The notes: a model not told the origin generated them from the sequence alone. A stretch of 64,000 bases of DNA from an uncultured Bacteroidales bacterium (GCA_900542185.1 UQMZ01000014.1:10788-74787); one strand, 5' to 3'; positions 34,291 to 44,659 are shown, numbered from the stretch's first letter. Program-made: numbers and translations.

Positions 34291-36753
34291 ATGTTTGCCG
34301 AAGTAATACTCCCGTTGCCTCTATATTCGAGCTTCACGTACCTGATTCCGCCCGAAATGGAGGAAAATATCAGCATAGGTAGCCGTGTGCTGGTGCAGTT
34401 CGGCCGTAAGAAGTTTTATACCGGCATCGTGTCGCATATCCATAACGAAAAGCGCGACTACGAGATCAAGCCCATCACCGAGATTCTTGACCCGACGCCT
34501 GTGCTGCGCTATCCGCAGCTCAAACTATGGCGTTGGATTTCGGAGTATTACTTGTGCAGCGAGGGTGAGGTGATGAAAGCGGCCATTCCCACGGGCCTTA
34601 AGCCTGAAAGCGAGACATTCGTGGCCCTGAACGACGATTTCGACATGCCCGAGGGCTTTTCCTTATCCGACAAGGAGGCTCTTGTTATGTCGGCATTGCA
34701 GCATAATGGCCGAATGCGTATCGCCGACCTGGAAAACGAACTGAAACTCAGGAACACGGCCCGCATCGTAAGCCATCTCCTCGATGCCGAGATAATTCAG
34801 ATTGACGAACGTGTGGTGGAACGTTACCGTCCGCGCACAGAGTATTTTGTATCACTCGCCGGGGAACGAGGCGACGAGGCCCGGATGCATGCACTGTTCG
34901 ATGCCGTCAAACGCTCGCCCAAACAGGAGAAAATGCTTCTCACCTATCTGGATATGAGCGGCTGGCTGCAGACCAATAAGCCGCTTAAGGATGTGAGACG
35001 CAGCGACCTGCTCGAATCCACCGGCCTGAATCCCGGCATATTGCGCGCTCTGATCGACAAGGACATTCTTGTTAACGAAAAGCGCGTCATCAACCGCTTC
35101 AATCCGCAGACATCCAGCCACGAGCCGGTGCTTTCGGCTCTTTCCGACATACAGCGCACGGCATACGACCAAGTGCTTGGCGGATTCAAGGACGGCAAGC
35201 CTGTCCTGCTGCACGGCGTCACCGGCAGCGGCAAGACCGAGATATACGCCCATCTGATAGCCGCCGCATTGCGCGACGGCAACCAGGTTCTCTACCTCGT
35301 GCCAGAGATTTCGCTGACCACACAGCTCGCCGACCGTCTCCGCGCCATGTTCGGCGACGCACTGTTGGTGTATCACTCAAAATTCTCGGACAATGAGCGC
35401 GTGGACATCTGGAAACGCCTGCTGCATTCCAACGACCCGGTCGTGGTATTGGGCGTGCGGTCGTCGGTGTTCCTTCCCTTCTCGCGTCTCGGTCTCGTAG
35501 TGGTGGACGAGGAACATGAAAGCAGCTTCAAGCAATATGATCCGGCCCCGCGATATAATGCCCGTGACACCGCGATGGTGCTGGCCCAGATGCACGGCGC
35601 GAAGGTACTGCTCGGTTCCGCCACACCATCCATCGAAACATACTACAAGGCCGTCAACGACAAATTCCGGCTCGTAGAACTTACCGAGCGTTTCGAAGGC
35701 TCGGTTCTCCCCGATGTGCGCATTGTCGATATGCGACGCCAGCGCAAGGAAAAGACCGTGAAAGGCATCCTCTCACTTCCACTGCGTCAGGATATTACAG
35801 AAGCCATCAAAAGCGGCAGGCAGGCCATCATCTTCCAGAACCGCCGTGGTTTCGCGCCGATGGTGATATGCCGCCAGTGCGGATGGGTGCCTAAATGCGA
35901 CAACTGCGATGTCTCGCTGGTTTACCACAAATCATCAGGCCTGCTGAAGTGCCATTACTGCGGCTTTACAAAGATATTGCCTACCCTCTGCCCGGCCTGC
36001 GAGGAGAATTCCATCGTGTCGTACGGCTACGGTACCGAGCGGATAGCCGAAGAAATACACGAGGAATTCCCCGACCAGCGCATCGCCCGCATGGACCTGG
36101 ACACCACCCGCAACAAGGATGCCTATCAGGAGATTATCGAGACATTCTCACGTCATGACACCGACATACTTGTAGGCACGCAGATGGTGTCCAAGGGCCT
36201 TGACTTCGACCATGTCAGCATGGTAGGTGTGGCCAACGCAGACACTCTGCTGAATTTCCCCGACTTCCGCAGCAACGAGCGGGCCTTCAACATGCTGGAG
36301 CAGGTGGCGGGACGCGCCGGTAGACGCAAGGAGAAGGGACTGGTGTGCATACAGACCACCAAACCCGACGAGCATGTCCTTGAGTTCGTCAAGGCTCACG
36401 ATTACAAGGGATTCTATGACACGGAGATACAGGAACGCGAGAAATTCGGCTACCCACCCTTTACACGCATAGTTAACATATACGTCAAGCACAAGGACTG
36501 GCGCATGGCCGACAAGATTGCGGTGCGTCTGGCTCTGGAGCTACGCAAGATATTCGGACCGAGGGTATTGGGACCCGAAAAACCTTTCGTCAGCCGCGTC
36601 GCGCTGTGGTATCTGCAGTGCATCATGCTGAAAATCGAAGCCAATGCGTCTATGCAGAAGGTAAAGGCATTGCTGCGTCAGGTTTACGAACTGATGGCGC
36701 AGCTACCCGAAATGCGGGGCGCGCAGATTTATTATGACGTCGACCCCGCCTGA
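34291..36753 (+). CDS. priA: Primosomal protein N' (replication restart helicase)
   Basis: 820 residues. PriA recognises stalled forks and reloads the replicative helicase. The N-terminal 3' DNA-binding domain starts correctly (FAEVILPLPLYSSFTYLIP). The helicase core has Walker A in GVTGSGKTEIYAHL (about residue 310), the DEAH-like VVVDEEHESSF, GSATPSIETY and QVAGRAGRR. Eight cysteines in four CxxC pairs (CRQC, CDNC, CHYC, CPAC) near residues 530-575 bind two zinc ions. Everything expected is intact. Confidence 0.96.
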   Translation: MFAEVILPLPLYSSFTYLIPPEMEENISIGSRVLVQFGRKKFYTGIVSHIHNEKRDYEIKPITEILDPTPVLRYPQLKLWRWISEYYLCSEGEVMKAAIPTGLKPESETFVALNDDFDMPEGFSLSDKEALVMSALQHNGRMRIADLENELKLRNTARIVSHLLDAEIIQIDERVVERYRPRTEYFVSLAGERGDEARMHALFDAVKRSPKQEKMLLTYLDMSGWLQTNKPLKDVRRSDLLESTGLNPGILRALIDKDILVNEKRVINRFNPQTSSHEPVLSALSDIQRTAYDQVLGGFKDGKPVLLHGVTGSGKTEIYAHLIAAALRDGNQVLYLVPEISLTTQLADRLRAMFGDALLVYHSKFSDNERVDIWKRLLHSNDPVVVLGVRSSVFLPFSRLGLVVVDEEHESSFKQYDPAPRYNARDTAMVLAQMHGAKVLLGSATPSIETYYKAVNDKFRLVELTERFEGSVLPDVRIVDMRRQRKEKTVKGILSLPLRQDITEAIKSGRQAIIFQNRRGFAPMVICRQCGWVPKCDNCDVSLVYHKSSGLLKCHYCGFTKILPTLCPACEENSIVSYGYGTERIAEEIHEEFPDQRIARMDLDTTRNKDAYQEIIETFSRHDTDILVGTQMVSKGLDFDHVSMVGVANADTLLNFPDFRSNERAFNMLEQVAGRAGRRKEKGLVCIQTTKPDEHVLEFVKAHDYKGFYDTEIQEREKFGYPPFTRIVNIYVKHKDWRMADKIAVRLALELRKIFGPRVLGPEKPFVSRVALWYLQCIMLKIEANASMQKVKALLRQVYELMAQLPEMRGAQIYYDVDPA

Positions 36754-36778
36754 CAACATTAACGATAGAAACAGAACA

Positions 36779-38059
36779 ATGGAGAATTTTGACGAATTCG
36801 ACCGGGAACATTTATGGCATCCATACACAGGAACGCGCAACCCGCTGCCTACATACAAGGTGCGCGAGGCCCACGGCGCGGTCATCACACTTGCCGACGG
36901 CACCGAACTGATAGACGGCATGTCGTCATGGTGGTGCGTGATACACGGCTACAACCATCCCGTCCTCAACCGGGCAGTCACGGACCAGTTAGGCAAGATG
37001 AGCCATGTAATGTTCGGCGGTTTCACGCACCAGCCGGCCATAGACTTGGGCAAGCTGTTGCTCTCTATACTTCCTCCCTCCATGAACCATATCTTCTATG
37101 CCGATTCCGGTTCGGTGGCTACGGAGGTGGCCATGAAAATGGCCGTACAGGCGCACGACGACCCGAAGCGCACGGACTTCGCCACCATCCGCAGCGGCTA
37201 TCACGGCGACACATGGAACGCCATGTCCGTCTGCGACCCCGTCACCGGCATGCACGGAGCCTTCGGTCCCGCCCTCCCCATCCGTTACTTCGCACCGGCG
37301 CCTCAGTGCCGTTTCGGCAAGGAATGGGATCCTGAGGACTTCGAACCGATGCGACGGCTGTTGGAAGAGCATAAGGACACACTCGCGGCGGTGATATTGG
37401 AGCCGATAGTACAGGGTGCGGGGGGAATGCGCTTCTACCATCCGCAGTACCTACGCGAGCTTCGCAAGGAATGTGACAGGCTCGGCATACTTCTGATTTT
37501 CGACGAGATAGCTACGGGGTTCGGTCGCACCGGCAAACTTTTCGCATGGGAACACGCGGGCGTCGAGCCTGACATCATGCTGATAGGCAAATGTATCACA
37601 GGCGGTTACATGACGTTCAGCGCCGTTGCCACGTCGGCCAAGGTAGCGGATATGATTGACGCATCGCAGTCGGGCGTCATGATGCACGGCCCCACATTCA
37701 TGGGCAATCCGTTGGCGTGCGCCGTGGCATTGGCCAGCACAAAGTTGCTGCTCGACTCGCCTTGGCAACAGCGCATACGCGAAATCGAAGCCATAATGCA
37801 TGAGGAAATGGACCATGCCAGCTCACTTCCATTCGTGGAGGATGTGCGCATACTCGGCGGCATCGGAGTGATTCAGACCGTGCGTCCCGTGGACCTCGGA
37901 ACGTTCCAGAAGCATTGCGTGGAGCGCGGCGTATGGATCCGTCCCTTCGGCAAGAACGCCTACATCATGCCACCATATCTCGCTGTTTCCGACGACCAGT
38001 TGCGTAAACTGGCCCGTGAACTCATCAATATCCTTAAACTGGAATTCGCCGAGCAATGA
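36779..38059 (+). CDS. bioA: Adenosylmethionine-8-amino-7-oxononanoate aminotransferase
   Basis: 426 residues from the ATG at 36779 (MENFDEFDREHLWHPYTG); an earlier in-frame ATG at 36734 lies in the priA tail and is rejected. BioA makes 7,8-diaminopelargonate, with S-adenosylmethionine as the amino donor. The marks are HLWHPYTG, DGMSSWWCVIHGYNHP, FADSGS-like FYADSGSVATEVAMKM and the PLP lysine Lys271 in IGKCITGGYM. Its stop overlaps the start of bioF (ATGA), so bioA-bioF-bioG/C is one operon. Confidence 0.95.
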   Translation: MENFDEFDREHLWHPYTGTRNPLPTYKVREAHGAVITLADGTELIDGMSSWWCVIHGYNHPVLNRAVTDQLGKMSHVMFGGFTHQPAIDLGKLLLSILPPSMNHIFYADSGSVATEVAMKMAVQAHDDPKRTDFATIRSGYHGDTWNAMSVCDPVTGMHGAFGPALPIRYFAPAPQCRFGKEWDPEDFEPMRRLLEEHKDTLAAVILEPIVQGAGGMRFYHPQYLRELRKECDRLGILLIFDEIATGFGRTGKLFAWEHAGVEPDIMLIGKCITGGYMTFSAVATSAKVADMIDASQSGVMMHGPTFMGNPLACAVALASTKLLLDSPWQQRIREIEAIMHEEMDHASSLPFVEDVRILGGIGVIQTVRPVDLGTFQKHCVERGVWIRPFGKNAYIMPPYLAVSDDQLRKLARELINILKLEFAEQ

Positions 38060-39171
38060 ACCGCACTCTGAATTACGAAAAGATATTGCAGGGATTCCGC
38101 GACGAATCGCGGCTGCGCTCCATACCCGCCGACCGTTCCGAATCGGATGTGCTTGATCTGTGCAGCAATGACTACATGGGGTTGCGACACCTCATGCCGG
38201 AAATGCGCAAGGAATTCGACGCACGTTTTCCGGACGTGTCTTTTTCGGCATCTGCCTCGCGTCTGCTTTCCGTAGACCAGAACATACACAAGCAGCTGGA
38301 ATACAGGCTTGCGGAGTTGTATGGCCATCCGGCGTTGCTGTTAAATTCCGGTTATCACGCCAACACCGGCATCGTATCGTCACTCAATATTCCCGGCACA
38401 CTTTTCGTGGCTGACAAATTGGTGCACGCCTCCATGATAGACGGCCTGACGCAAGGCCGCTGCGACTTCAAGCGCTTCAAGCACAACGACATCCATGCCC
38501 TATCCACCATCCTTGAACGGGAGGCGGCTAATTACAGCCAGATTGTCGTGATGGTCGAGAGCATATACAGCATGGACGGCGATATGGCTCCTTTGCGCGA
38601 GATTGCCGCATTGCGCGACCGTTACGACAATGTGCTGCTGTATGTAGACGAAGCCCATGCCTTCGGCGTCCGTGGACGGCAGGGTCTCGGACTCTGTGAG
38701 GAACTCGGTCTCATGGACAAAGCCGACATCATCATGGGGACACTTGGGAAGGCGGCTTGTTCCTCAGGAGCTTTCTGCGTCGTGTCGCCGGAGTTGAAGG
38801 ATTATTTCATCAACGCGGCCCGCAGTTTTATATTTTCCACCGCACTCCCTCCGGCCAACATCGCATGGAGCCTTATCACCATAGAACGGCTGGTGAGCAT
38901 GGAAGCGGAGCGCAAGCATCTGCGTGACATCTCAGGGCGTGTTCACGAAGCCCTCGGCACTCCCGGTTGTGACACGCCCATCGTTCCATTCTATACATAC
39001 GATGCGACCAAAGCGATTTGGAAGTCAAAAGTCCTTGAAGCTAAAGGGATTCTGGCACTTCCCATACGGCGTCCGACTGTCCCGGCCGGAACGGAACGGC
39101 TTCGCATATCTCTGAATGCATCCCTATCCGACGCAGATATTGACAAACTACTGAATATTCTGGCAGAATGA
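38056..39171 (+). CDS. bioF: 8-amino-7-oxononanoate synthase
   Basis: 371 residues. This alpha-oxoamine synthase condenses pimeloyl thioester with alanine. The family marks are LCSNDYMGLRH, SASRLLSVDQ, LLNSGYHANTGI, VDEAHAFGVRGRQGLG and the PLP lysine Lys232 in GTLGKAACSSGAF. Members of this group include 2-amino-3-ketobutyrate ligases, but the neighbours bioA and bioG/C settle the role. It overlaps the genes on both sides by 4 bp. Confidence 0.94.
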   Translation: MNRTLNYEKILQGFRDESRLRSIPADRSESDVLDLCSNDYMGLRHLMPEMRKEFDARFPDVSFSASASRLLSVDQNIHKQLEYRLAELYGHPALLLNSGYHANTGIVSSLNIPGTLFVADKLVHASMIDGLTQGRCDFKRFKHNDIHALSTILEREAANYSQIVVMVESIYSMDGDMAPLREIAALRDRYDNVLLYVDEAHAFGVRGRQGLGLCEELGLMDKADIIMGTLGKAACSSGAFCVVSPELKDYFINAARSFIFSTALPPANIAWSLITIERLVSMEAERKHLRDISGRVHEALGTPGCDTPIVPFYTYDATKAIWKSKVLEAKGILALPIRRPTVPAGTERLRISLNASLSDADIDKLLNILAE

Positions 39172-40547
39172 TACTTAGCTTTCTGAAGCATACCGACAGC
39201 AAACGGCTCATACTGATATTCACCGGCTGGGGAACAGGCCCGGAGCTTTATACAGGCCTGGACATTCCCGGCTGGGATGTGGCCGTGGCGTTCAAGATAA
39301 ACAACGACCGTTTTGATTCGTCCAGACTGAGTCAATACGATACTATCTATCTGTTCGCCTGGTCGTTGGGCGTGTACATGGCTGACAGGCTGCTTGACCC
39401 GGAACGCATCACGCGGGCTTTCGCCATCAACGGCACGGCCACACCCGTATCAGATGATACTGGCATTCCCGTGGCCATATTCGAAGGCACGGCACGAAAC
39501 CTCGATGTCGCCAATCTGACCAAGTTTCGTCGTCGCACCATGCCCGATGCCGCCACTTTCCGTGCCATTTTCCCTGAGGAACCCTCTCCCGTCATGGCAT
39601 CTTGTCTGGCACGCGAACTGGAGAACGTTATCGGCTGGACGTCGGGGTCTGATTCCGGACATCAACCGCGCATAAAGTGGAACCGTGCATATATCTCGCA
39701 GAGCGACCGCATCTTCCCGCCGCAAAACATGGAGCGGGCATGGTGCGGATGCGGTACGGAAACAATCTCTTTGGATGGTGCCCATTTCATTGACATTCCT
39801 GCCCTGATTCGTTCCGTCATTGCCGATACCTCCGTGGTATCGTCACGCTTCGCCAAGGCAGCCGACACATACGATTCACACGCATTGCCGCAACAGATGA
39901 TTGCGCTGCGCCTGGCTTCCTTGCTGCGTCAGCATCTGCCCGCATCGCCACGCCACGTACTGGAGATCGGTCCCGGCACAGGCTTCCTGACACGCGAATG
40001 GAGCCGTTTCATGACTCCGGAACATGCCGATTTCGTTGACCTGACTGATGTGGGACCTTTTCATACCGCACCCTCCGAATCGTACGCCGTCACTGACGCC
40101 GAGGAATGGATAGCGACAAAAGCTGCCGATGTCACATCACCCAAGTATGATGTCATCCTCTCCTCGTCCGTAATACAATGGTTTGCCGACATTCCGGTGT
40201 TCATACAGAATGCCGCCCGGTTGCTGCAGCCTGACGGCATCATGGCCGTGTCCACTTTTTTGCCCGGCAATCTTAGCGAGCTTGACGTATTGCGGCCTGC
40301 GCCACTGCTCTATCCTGACGTCAAATCGCTGACAACGGCTTTACATAAAGCCGGTCTGAAGTCCCTGGTCATTGAGCACAACGAGATACGCATGGAATTC
40401 GCGTCACGACGCCACCTGCTGATGCACCTGAAGCACACCGGCGTGGCGGGGTCACAGACAAACGGCACCCGACTGTCGCCGAGTGCCGATTTCTCAAAAT
40501 TAACTTATCTTCCGGTCTATATCATAGCCTCAAAGGGAGTGCTGTGA
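39168..40547 (+). CDS. bioG-bioC: Fused pimeloyl-ACP methyl esterase / malonyl-ACP methyltransferase
   Basis: 459 residues in two parts. Residues 1-215 are a DUF452/BioG alpha/beta hydrolase: LIFTGWGTGP, the nucleophile Ser66 in FAWSLGVYM, and a late His in DGAHFID (His206). Residues 226-459 are a BioC-like methyltransferase, beginning SRFAKAADTYDSHALPQQ with the SAM loop VLEIGPGTGFLT (264-275). BioC masks malonyl-ACP as a methyl ester so that fatty acid synthesis can build pimelate; BioG removes the methyl group at the end. One chain thus holds the first and last step of pimelate making. Convergent with the GH95 gene. Confidence 0.92.
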   Translation: MILSFLKHTDSKRLILIFTGWGTGPELYTGLDIPGWDVAVAFKINNDRFDSSRLSQYDTIYLFAWSLGVYMADRLLDPERITRAFAINGTATPVSDDTGIPVAIFEGTARNLDVANLTKFRRRTMPDAATFRAIFPEEPSPVMASCLARELENVIGWTSGSDSGHQPRIKWNRAYISQSDRIFPPQNMERAWCGCGTETISLDGAHFIDIPALIRSVIADTSVVSSRFAKAADTYDSHALPQQMIALRLASLLRQHLPASPRHVLEIGPGTGFLTREWSRFMTPEHADFVDLTDVGPFHTAPSESYAVTDAEEWIATKAADVTSPKYDVILSSSVIQWFADIPVFIQNAARLLQPDGIMAVSTFLPGNLSELDVLRPAPLLYPDVKSLTTALHKAGLKSLVIEHNEIRMEFASRRHLLMHLKHTGVAGSQTNGTRLSPSADFSKLTYLPVYIIASKGVL

Positions 40548-40558
40548 CTGAACTACAA

Positions 40559-43006
40559 TCATAGCGTGATTGAGCCCCCGGCCGGGATATTCACTTTCTG
40601 TTTCTTGCCGTTGACCGACACAGTGGTCTTGGCACCTTTCTCGCTGCTCAGGGTGGCGGTCTGAACCTTGCCGTCCTTCCAGGTCATGCTGACCTCGACG
40701 CCTCCGCGTGCGCGCAGGCCGCTCACGCTGCCGTCGCTCCACGCCTCGGGCAGTGCGGGAAGCAGCGTTATTGTTTCGGGCGTAGACTGCACCAACATCT
40801 CGGCCACACCGGCCGTGCCTCCGAAGTTACCGTCAATCTGGAACGGTGCGTGGGCGTCGAGCAGGTTGGGATATGTGCCTCCTCCGCGACGTGCGTCCTT
40901 TCCTTTGTAGTTGTCGGGGCTTACATATTTCAGCAGAGTCCTGTACGTATCGTATGCCTTGGGAGCATCCTTGAGGCGGGCGTACAGATTCACGCGCCAT
41001 CCCGTGGACCATCCGGTAGTCTCGTTGCCCTTAAGCTCCAGCGTGCGCTCGGCAGCCTTGGCAAGTTCGGGATTCTCCTCAGGCGTGATATGACGGCCTG
41101 GATAAATGCCGTACAGATGTGACTGATGACGGTGCCAGGGTTCTTCGTTGAACCAGTCGTGATACCATTCCTGAATGTTACCTCGTTCTCCAATCTTATA
41201 CTCGCGCAGTTTAGGAAGCACCTTGTCGATGCGCTTCACCAATTGCTTGTCTGTGCCGAGCTCCTTAGCGGCGTCGCGGGTATCCATCAGACACTGACGA
41301 ATCATAGCCAGGTCGGCTGTCGTTCCGTATGAAGTGGCACCGTGGTATCCCTTATCGGTCACGTAACGTGCCTCGGGCGAAGTTCCGAGGGGTGTGATCA
41401 GTTCGCCGTCCTTTTCGGTCAGCCAGTCCAGGCAGTAAAGGGCGGCTCCCTTCAGTGACGGATAATCACGACGCAGATCTTCCTTATTCTTGGTGAAAAG
41501 ATAGTGGTCCCAAATGTGAGACGACACCCACGCTCCGGCCATGTTCCAGTTGGCCCATACCGGGTCGCCGCCGTGCAGTCCCACGGGGTTGGTAAGCGCC
41601 CAGATATCGGAGTTGTGACCTGCGGCCCAGCCGCCGTTGTCGATGCCATAATAATCCTTGGCTGTCTTCTGACCGGTAATCTCGCCGGACAGCGCCTTGA
41701 TGAATCCGAACAGTGGCTGATGGAACTCGCTGAGGTTGGTGGTCTCGGCCGGCCAGTAGTTCTCCTCAAGGTTGATGTTCATCGTGTAGTTGGCGCTCCA
41801 CGGCGGCAACAGGTATTCGTTCCAGAGTCCCTGCAGGTTGGCCGGCACTCCCTCGGTACGCGAACAGGCTATCATCAGATAGCGTCCGTATTGGAAATAA
41901 AGCTCCTCCAAGTCGGGATTCTTCTGGTTCATGTCGGTATATTGCAGCAGCTGAACATCTGTCGGCAAAGCGGCGATGTCAGCGGAAGTCTGTCCGAAGT
42001 CAACCCTTACGCGGTCGAAATACTTGGTATAATCGGCCTCGTGACGCTCCACTATCTGCGGATATGTGTGCGTCAGGGCCTGGTTCAGACGGTTGCGGGC
42101 TATCTTCCTGTAATCCTTGCCTTCGGTGGCGGGATTCTTGTCAAAGCCGTTGAAACTGGTGGCGTTGGTCAGGTAAACGGTCAGTGTCTTTACGCCCTTG
42201 GCCTCAAGTCTGTTACCTAAAGTGTTAGTCAGGCTTCCACCCTCGTTCACGGCGCGCAGCAACGTGTTGAAACGCATACCGCGTTCGGGGTCATAGTAAC
42301 TCTTTGTCTCGTATCGTGTGTAGCTCGGCAATCCGAGGTAAGGCGCATAACCGATCGACGACAGCTCGTTGGCTGTAGCCGTCACGGTGTGGGGCAGCTG
42401 CGAGTCAAGACCAATCACGGCATCGAAGCCGGCGGGATCGGCAGTCGTGATCCTTACCACAATCACCGAGTCGGGAGCGGATGCGAAATATTCCGTCTTC
42501 ACAGGATAACCGTTCACGCTGTATCCTGCCGATGCCTTGGCCTTGGCTATGTCGAGTTCTCGGTAATAGCCCGTCACTCCGGTACCTTTCTTATTGAACT
42601 CGTCAAGGGCGTCTATTGCCGCGGGGTGACGGTTCAGATAGTCGATGGTGAGCGTACCCAACGGCAGATAGTTATTCACATAGTATCCCTGCACTTTGCG
42701 CTGCAGCGAGTCGGCGGCGCGATAATCCTCGCGTGCCAATGCTGCCTTGATCTCCGGGATTGTCTTGTATGCCTCGGGATCGAACGACTCGGGACGAGGT
42801 TCGCCGCTCCATAGCGTGATGTCGTTGAGCGACAGACGTTCGCCGATCTCGTCGCCGTAAACGATAGCTCCTAACGTTCCGTTGCCAATCACCAATGCCT
42901 CCTCAAAGTATTTGGCCGGTCTGTCATATTTCAGCTTCAGCTCGCCCGCCTGCAGTCCCGATGCCGCGAGCAACACTGCTCCTGTCAATACGATTGTCTT
43001 TCTCAT
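40559..43006 (-). CDS. Glycoside hydrolase family 95 (alpha-L-fucosidase or galactosidase)
   Basis: 815 residues. The signal peptide (residues 1-20) is followed by the GH95 N-terminal beta domain (KYFEEALVIGNGTLGAIVYG, SLNDITLWSGEP) and the (alpha/alpha)6 catalytic barrel with MNINLEENYWPAETTNL, HNSDIWALTNPVGLHGGDP and DAHAPFQIDGNFGGTAGVAE, where the general acid/base region lies. GH95 enzymes remove terminal alpha-1,2-L-fucose or, in some plant-glycan systems, alpha-L-galactose by inversion. It follows the GH43 gene by 27 bp and is probably co-transcribed with it. Confidence 0.9.
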   Translation of the reverse strand: MRKTIVLTGAVLLAASGLQAGELKLKYDRPAKYFEEALVIGNGTLGAIVYGDEIGERLSLNDITLWSGEPRPESFDPEAYKTIPEIKAALAREDYRAADSLQRKVQGYYVNNYLPLGTLTIDYLNRHPAAIDALDEFNKKGTGVTGYYRELDIAKAKASAGYSVNGYPVKTEYFASAPDSVIVVRITTADPAGFDAVIGLDSQLPHTVTATANELSSIGYAPYLGLPSYTRYETKSYYDPERGMRFNTLLRAVNEGGSLTNTLGNRLEAKGVKTLTVYLTNATSFNGFDKNPATEGKDYRKIARNRLNQALTHTYPQIVERHEADYTKYFDRVRVDFGQTSADIAALPTDVQLLQYTDMNQKNPDLEELYFQYGRYLMIACSRTEGVPANLQGLWNEYLLPPWSANYTMNINLEENYWPAETTNLSEFHQPLFGFIKALSGEITGQKTAKDYYGIDNGGWAAGHNSDIWALTNPVGLHGGDPVWANWNMAGAWVSSHIWDHYLFTKNKEDLRRDYPSLKGAALYCLDWLTEKDGELITPLGTSPEARYVTDKGYHGATSYGTTADLAMIRQCLMDTRDAAKELGTDKQLVKRIDKVLPKLREYKIGERGNIQEWYHDWFNEEPWHRHQSHLYGIYPGRHITPEENPELAKAAERTLELKGNETTGWSTGWRVNLYARLKDAPKAYDTYRTLLKYVSPDNYKGKDARRGGGTYPNLLDAHAPFQIDGNFGGTAGVAEMLVQSTPETITLLPALPEAWSDGSVSGLRARGGVEVSMTWKDGKVQTATLSSEKGAKTTVSVNGKKQKVNIPAGGSITL

Positions 43007-43033
43007 TATATATTGTTGTTTATATTTCTCTAT

Positions 43034-44629
43034 TTATTCCACGAATCTGAAACTTTCCAACTCGCACAGCGACTTGCCCTGGGTCTCGGAATTGAACACA
43101 AAGTACAGCGCGTGCTTGCCGTTGTGATACTGCAGGTTTGGCACTTCTACCGTAGCGGTGCGCATACCTCCTGTCTCAGCCGGAATCTCCAGTGTGCCGA
43201 TTTTGACGGCACCACGGCATTTGCACGGCGCGTCAAGATATATGTCCATAGTGCCGGCCACGCTTTCGGGCACATACTTCAACTCCAGTTTCGTTCCCGG
43301 CTTGCCGTACGTGTCCGTGAAGTTGAAGTATTTGTACCCCACCTTCGACCCAGCGGTATTGTTCACCAGCGGACAGCGGTCACGCTCCGGTGCGTAGGGA
43401 TCCGACTTGCCGTCGTACGCGGCGCGTATCACCTTTGAGTGCGAGCCGGAATACACCACATTGGGATATTCCTGATATGCGGGCGTCGGACCTGTGAAAT
43501 AACAGGCGATTCCGGCAGGCGTCCACTTGAAGGGATTAAGGCCTTCGGTCTCGAAACCCTCGCAGGTGAATTCGCCCTGACTTATCCTGACAAATCCGTC
43601 GGGACCCTCGAACACCTCCACATCTATCGGCGCCACCATGGCCTGACGACAGTATTCGTTCGTATCGGCCTGACGGTGATAGAACACCCACCACTTGCCG
43701 TTTATCTCACAGATGCTGCCGTGCGTGTTGCCGTTCGGCACGGCTGTCGGCACGTTTTTGCCATGTATCTTCTCGATGCCGCGGCCGTCGATTATGGTAC
43801 CTCCGTATGTCCAGGGACCTAACGGAGTGTTGCTCCATGCATACGCCAGCGTATAGTTGGAGCCGGGAAGTCCATCCTCGCCGTCGTTTGTCCACCGGCT
43901 ATACACCAATACGTATTTGTCCTTGATTTTACGCATGGACGATGCCTCATAAAATCTGAACTGGTTCACCGTGTCCTTGCCGGGAAGTGTCTTGACTATC
44001 TCCGTACCGGGCTTTACCGTAGCCATCGTTACAGTGTCTAACTCACAGGCATATCCCTGGTTGAAGCCCCAGTAGCCGTATGCTCGGCCATCGTCGTCAA
44101 CGAATGCCGCGGGGTCGAAAGCGAATGGTCCCACCGTCTTCTTCGGATCCTTCGGATCCCAGTTGCATACCGTAAACGGTCCGTCGGGTCTCGACGACTT
44201 GGCCACAAGATTGTTGCGTTCGCCCTGTACGTTAGGATACAGGTAATATGTCTTGCTGCCGTCGGCATTGGTCTTCACGGCCACATCGGGTGCATAAAGC
44301 ACATCGCCGCGACCGTCCGGGAACAACTTCCTACCCTTGGCGTCCAGCTTATTTTCGAATATCACTCCATCGTATCGCCAGTTGTTCAGGCTGTCAACCG
44401 GCGCCGACCACACCACCTGGTCCAGTCCGCAGTACATCTTGCCCGTCTGGTCGTGCGAGCCGTATATATACACTCTGTAAGATCCAGGCTTATCCGGGTC
44501 TTCGAACACGTATGGTTCGCCGTCCGGAATACACTCCCCCAAAGGCAAATAGGGGTTGCGGGCATGTGATGAGCCTATTGCCGACGCACACAGCGTCAGC
44601 AATAACGCACTTTTACGTAATGATATCAT
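43034..44629 (-). CDS. Glycoside hydrolase family 43 with C-terminal CBM6-like domain
   Basis: 531 residues. A signal peptide (MISLRKSALLLTLCASAIGS) is followed by a five-bladed propeller of GH43 with the acidic signatures CIPDGEPYVFEDP, DVLYAPDVAV, FDPAAFVDDDGRAYGYWG and FYEASSMRKI. The last 130 residues (LELKYVPESVAGTMDIYLDA onwards) look like a CBM6-type jelly-roll. The family covers beta-xylosidases, alpha-L-arabinofuranosidases and related enzymes; the subfamily is not fixed here. It is the first enzyme gene after the ECF sigma gene and leads into GH95. Confidence 0.87.
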   Translation of the reverse strand: MISLRKSALLLTLCASAIGSSHARNPYLPLGECIPDGEPYVFEDPDKPGSYRVYIYGSHDQTGKMYCGLDQVVWSAPVDSLNNWRYDGVIFENKLDAKGRKLFPDGRGDVLYAPDVAVKTNADGSKTYYLYPNVQGERNNLVAKSSRPDGPFTVCNWDPKDPKKTVGPFAFDPAAFVDDDGRAYGYWGFNQGYACELDTVTMATVKPGTEIVKTLPGKDTVNQFRFYEASSMRKIKDKYVLVYSRWTNDGEDGLPGSNYTLAYAWSNTPLGPWTYGGTIIDGRGIEKIHGKNVPTAVPNGNTHGSICEINGKWWVFYHRQADTNEYCRQAMVAPIDVEVFEGPDGFVRISQGEFTCEGFETEGLNPFKWTPAGIACYFTGPTPAYQEYPNVVYSGSHSKVIRAAYDGKSDPYAPERDRCPLVNNTAGSKVGYKYFNFTDTYGKPGTKLELKYVPESVAGTMDIYLDAPCKCRGAVKIGTLEIPAETGGMRTATVEVPNLQYHNGKHALYFVFNSETQGKSLCELESFRFVE

Positions 44630-44659
44630 ATCGTTCTGAATGTTGTGTTTTTTCTTATC

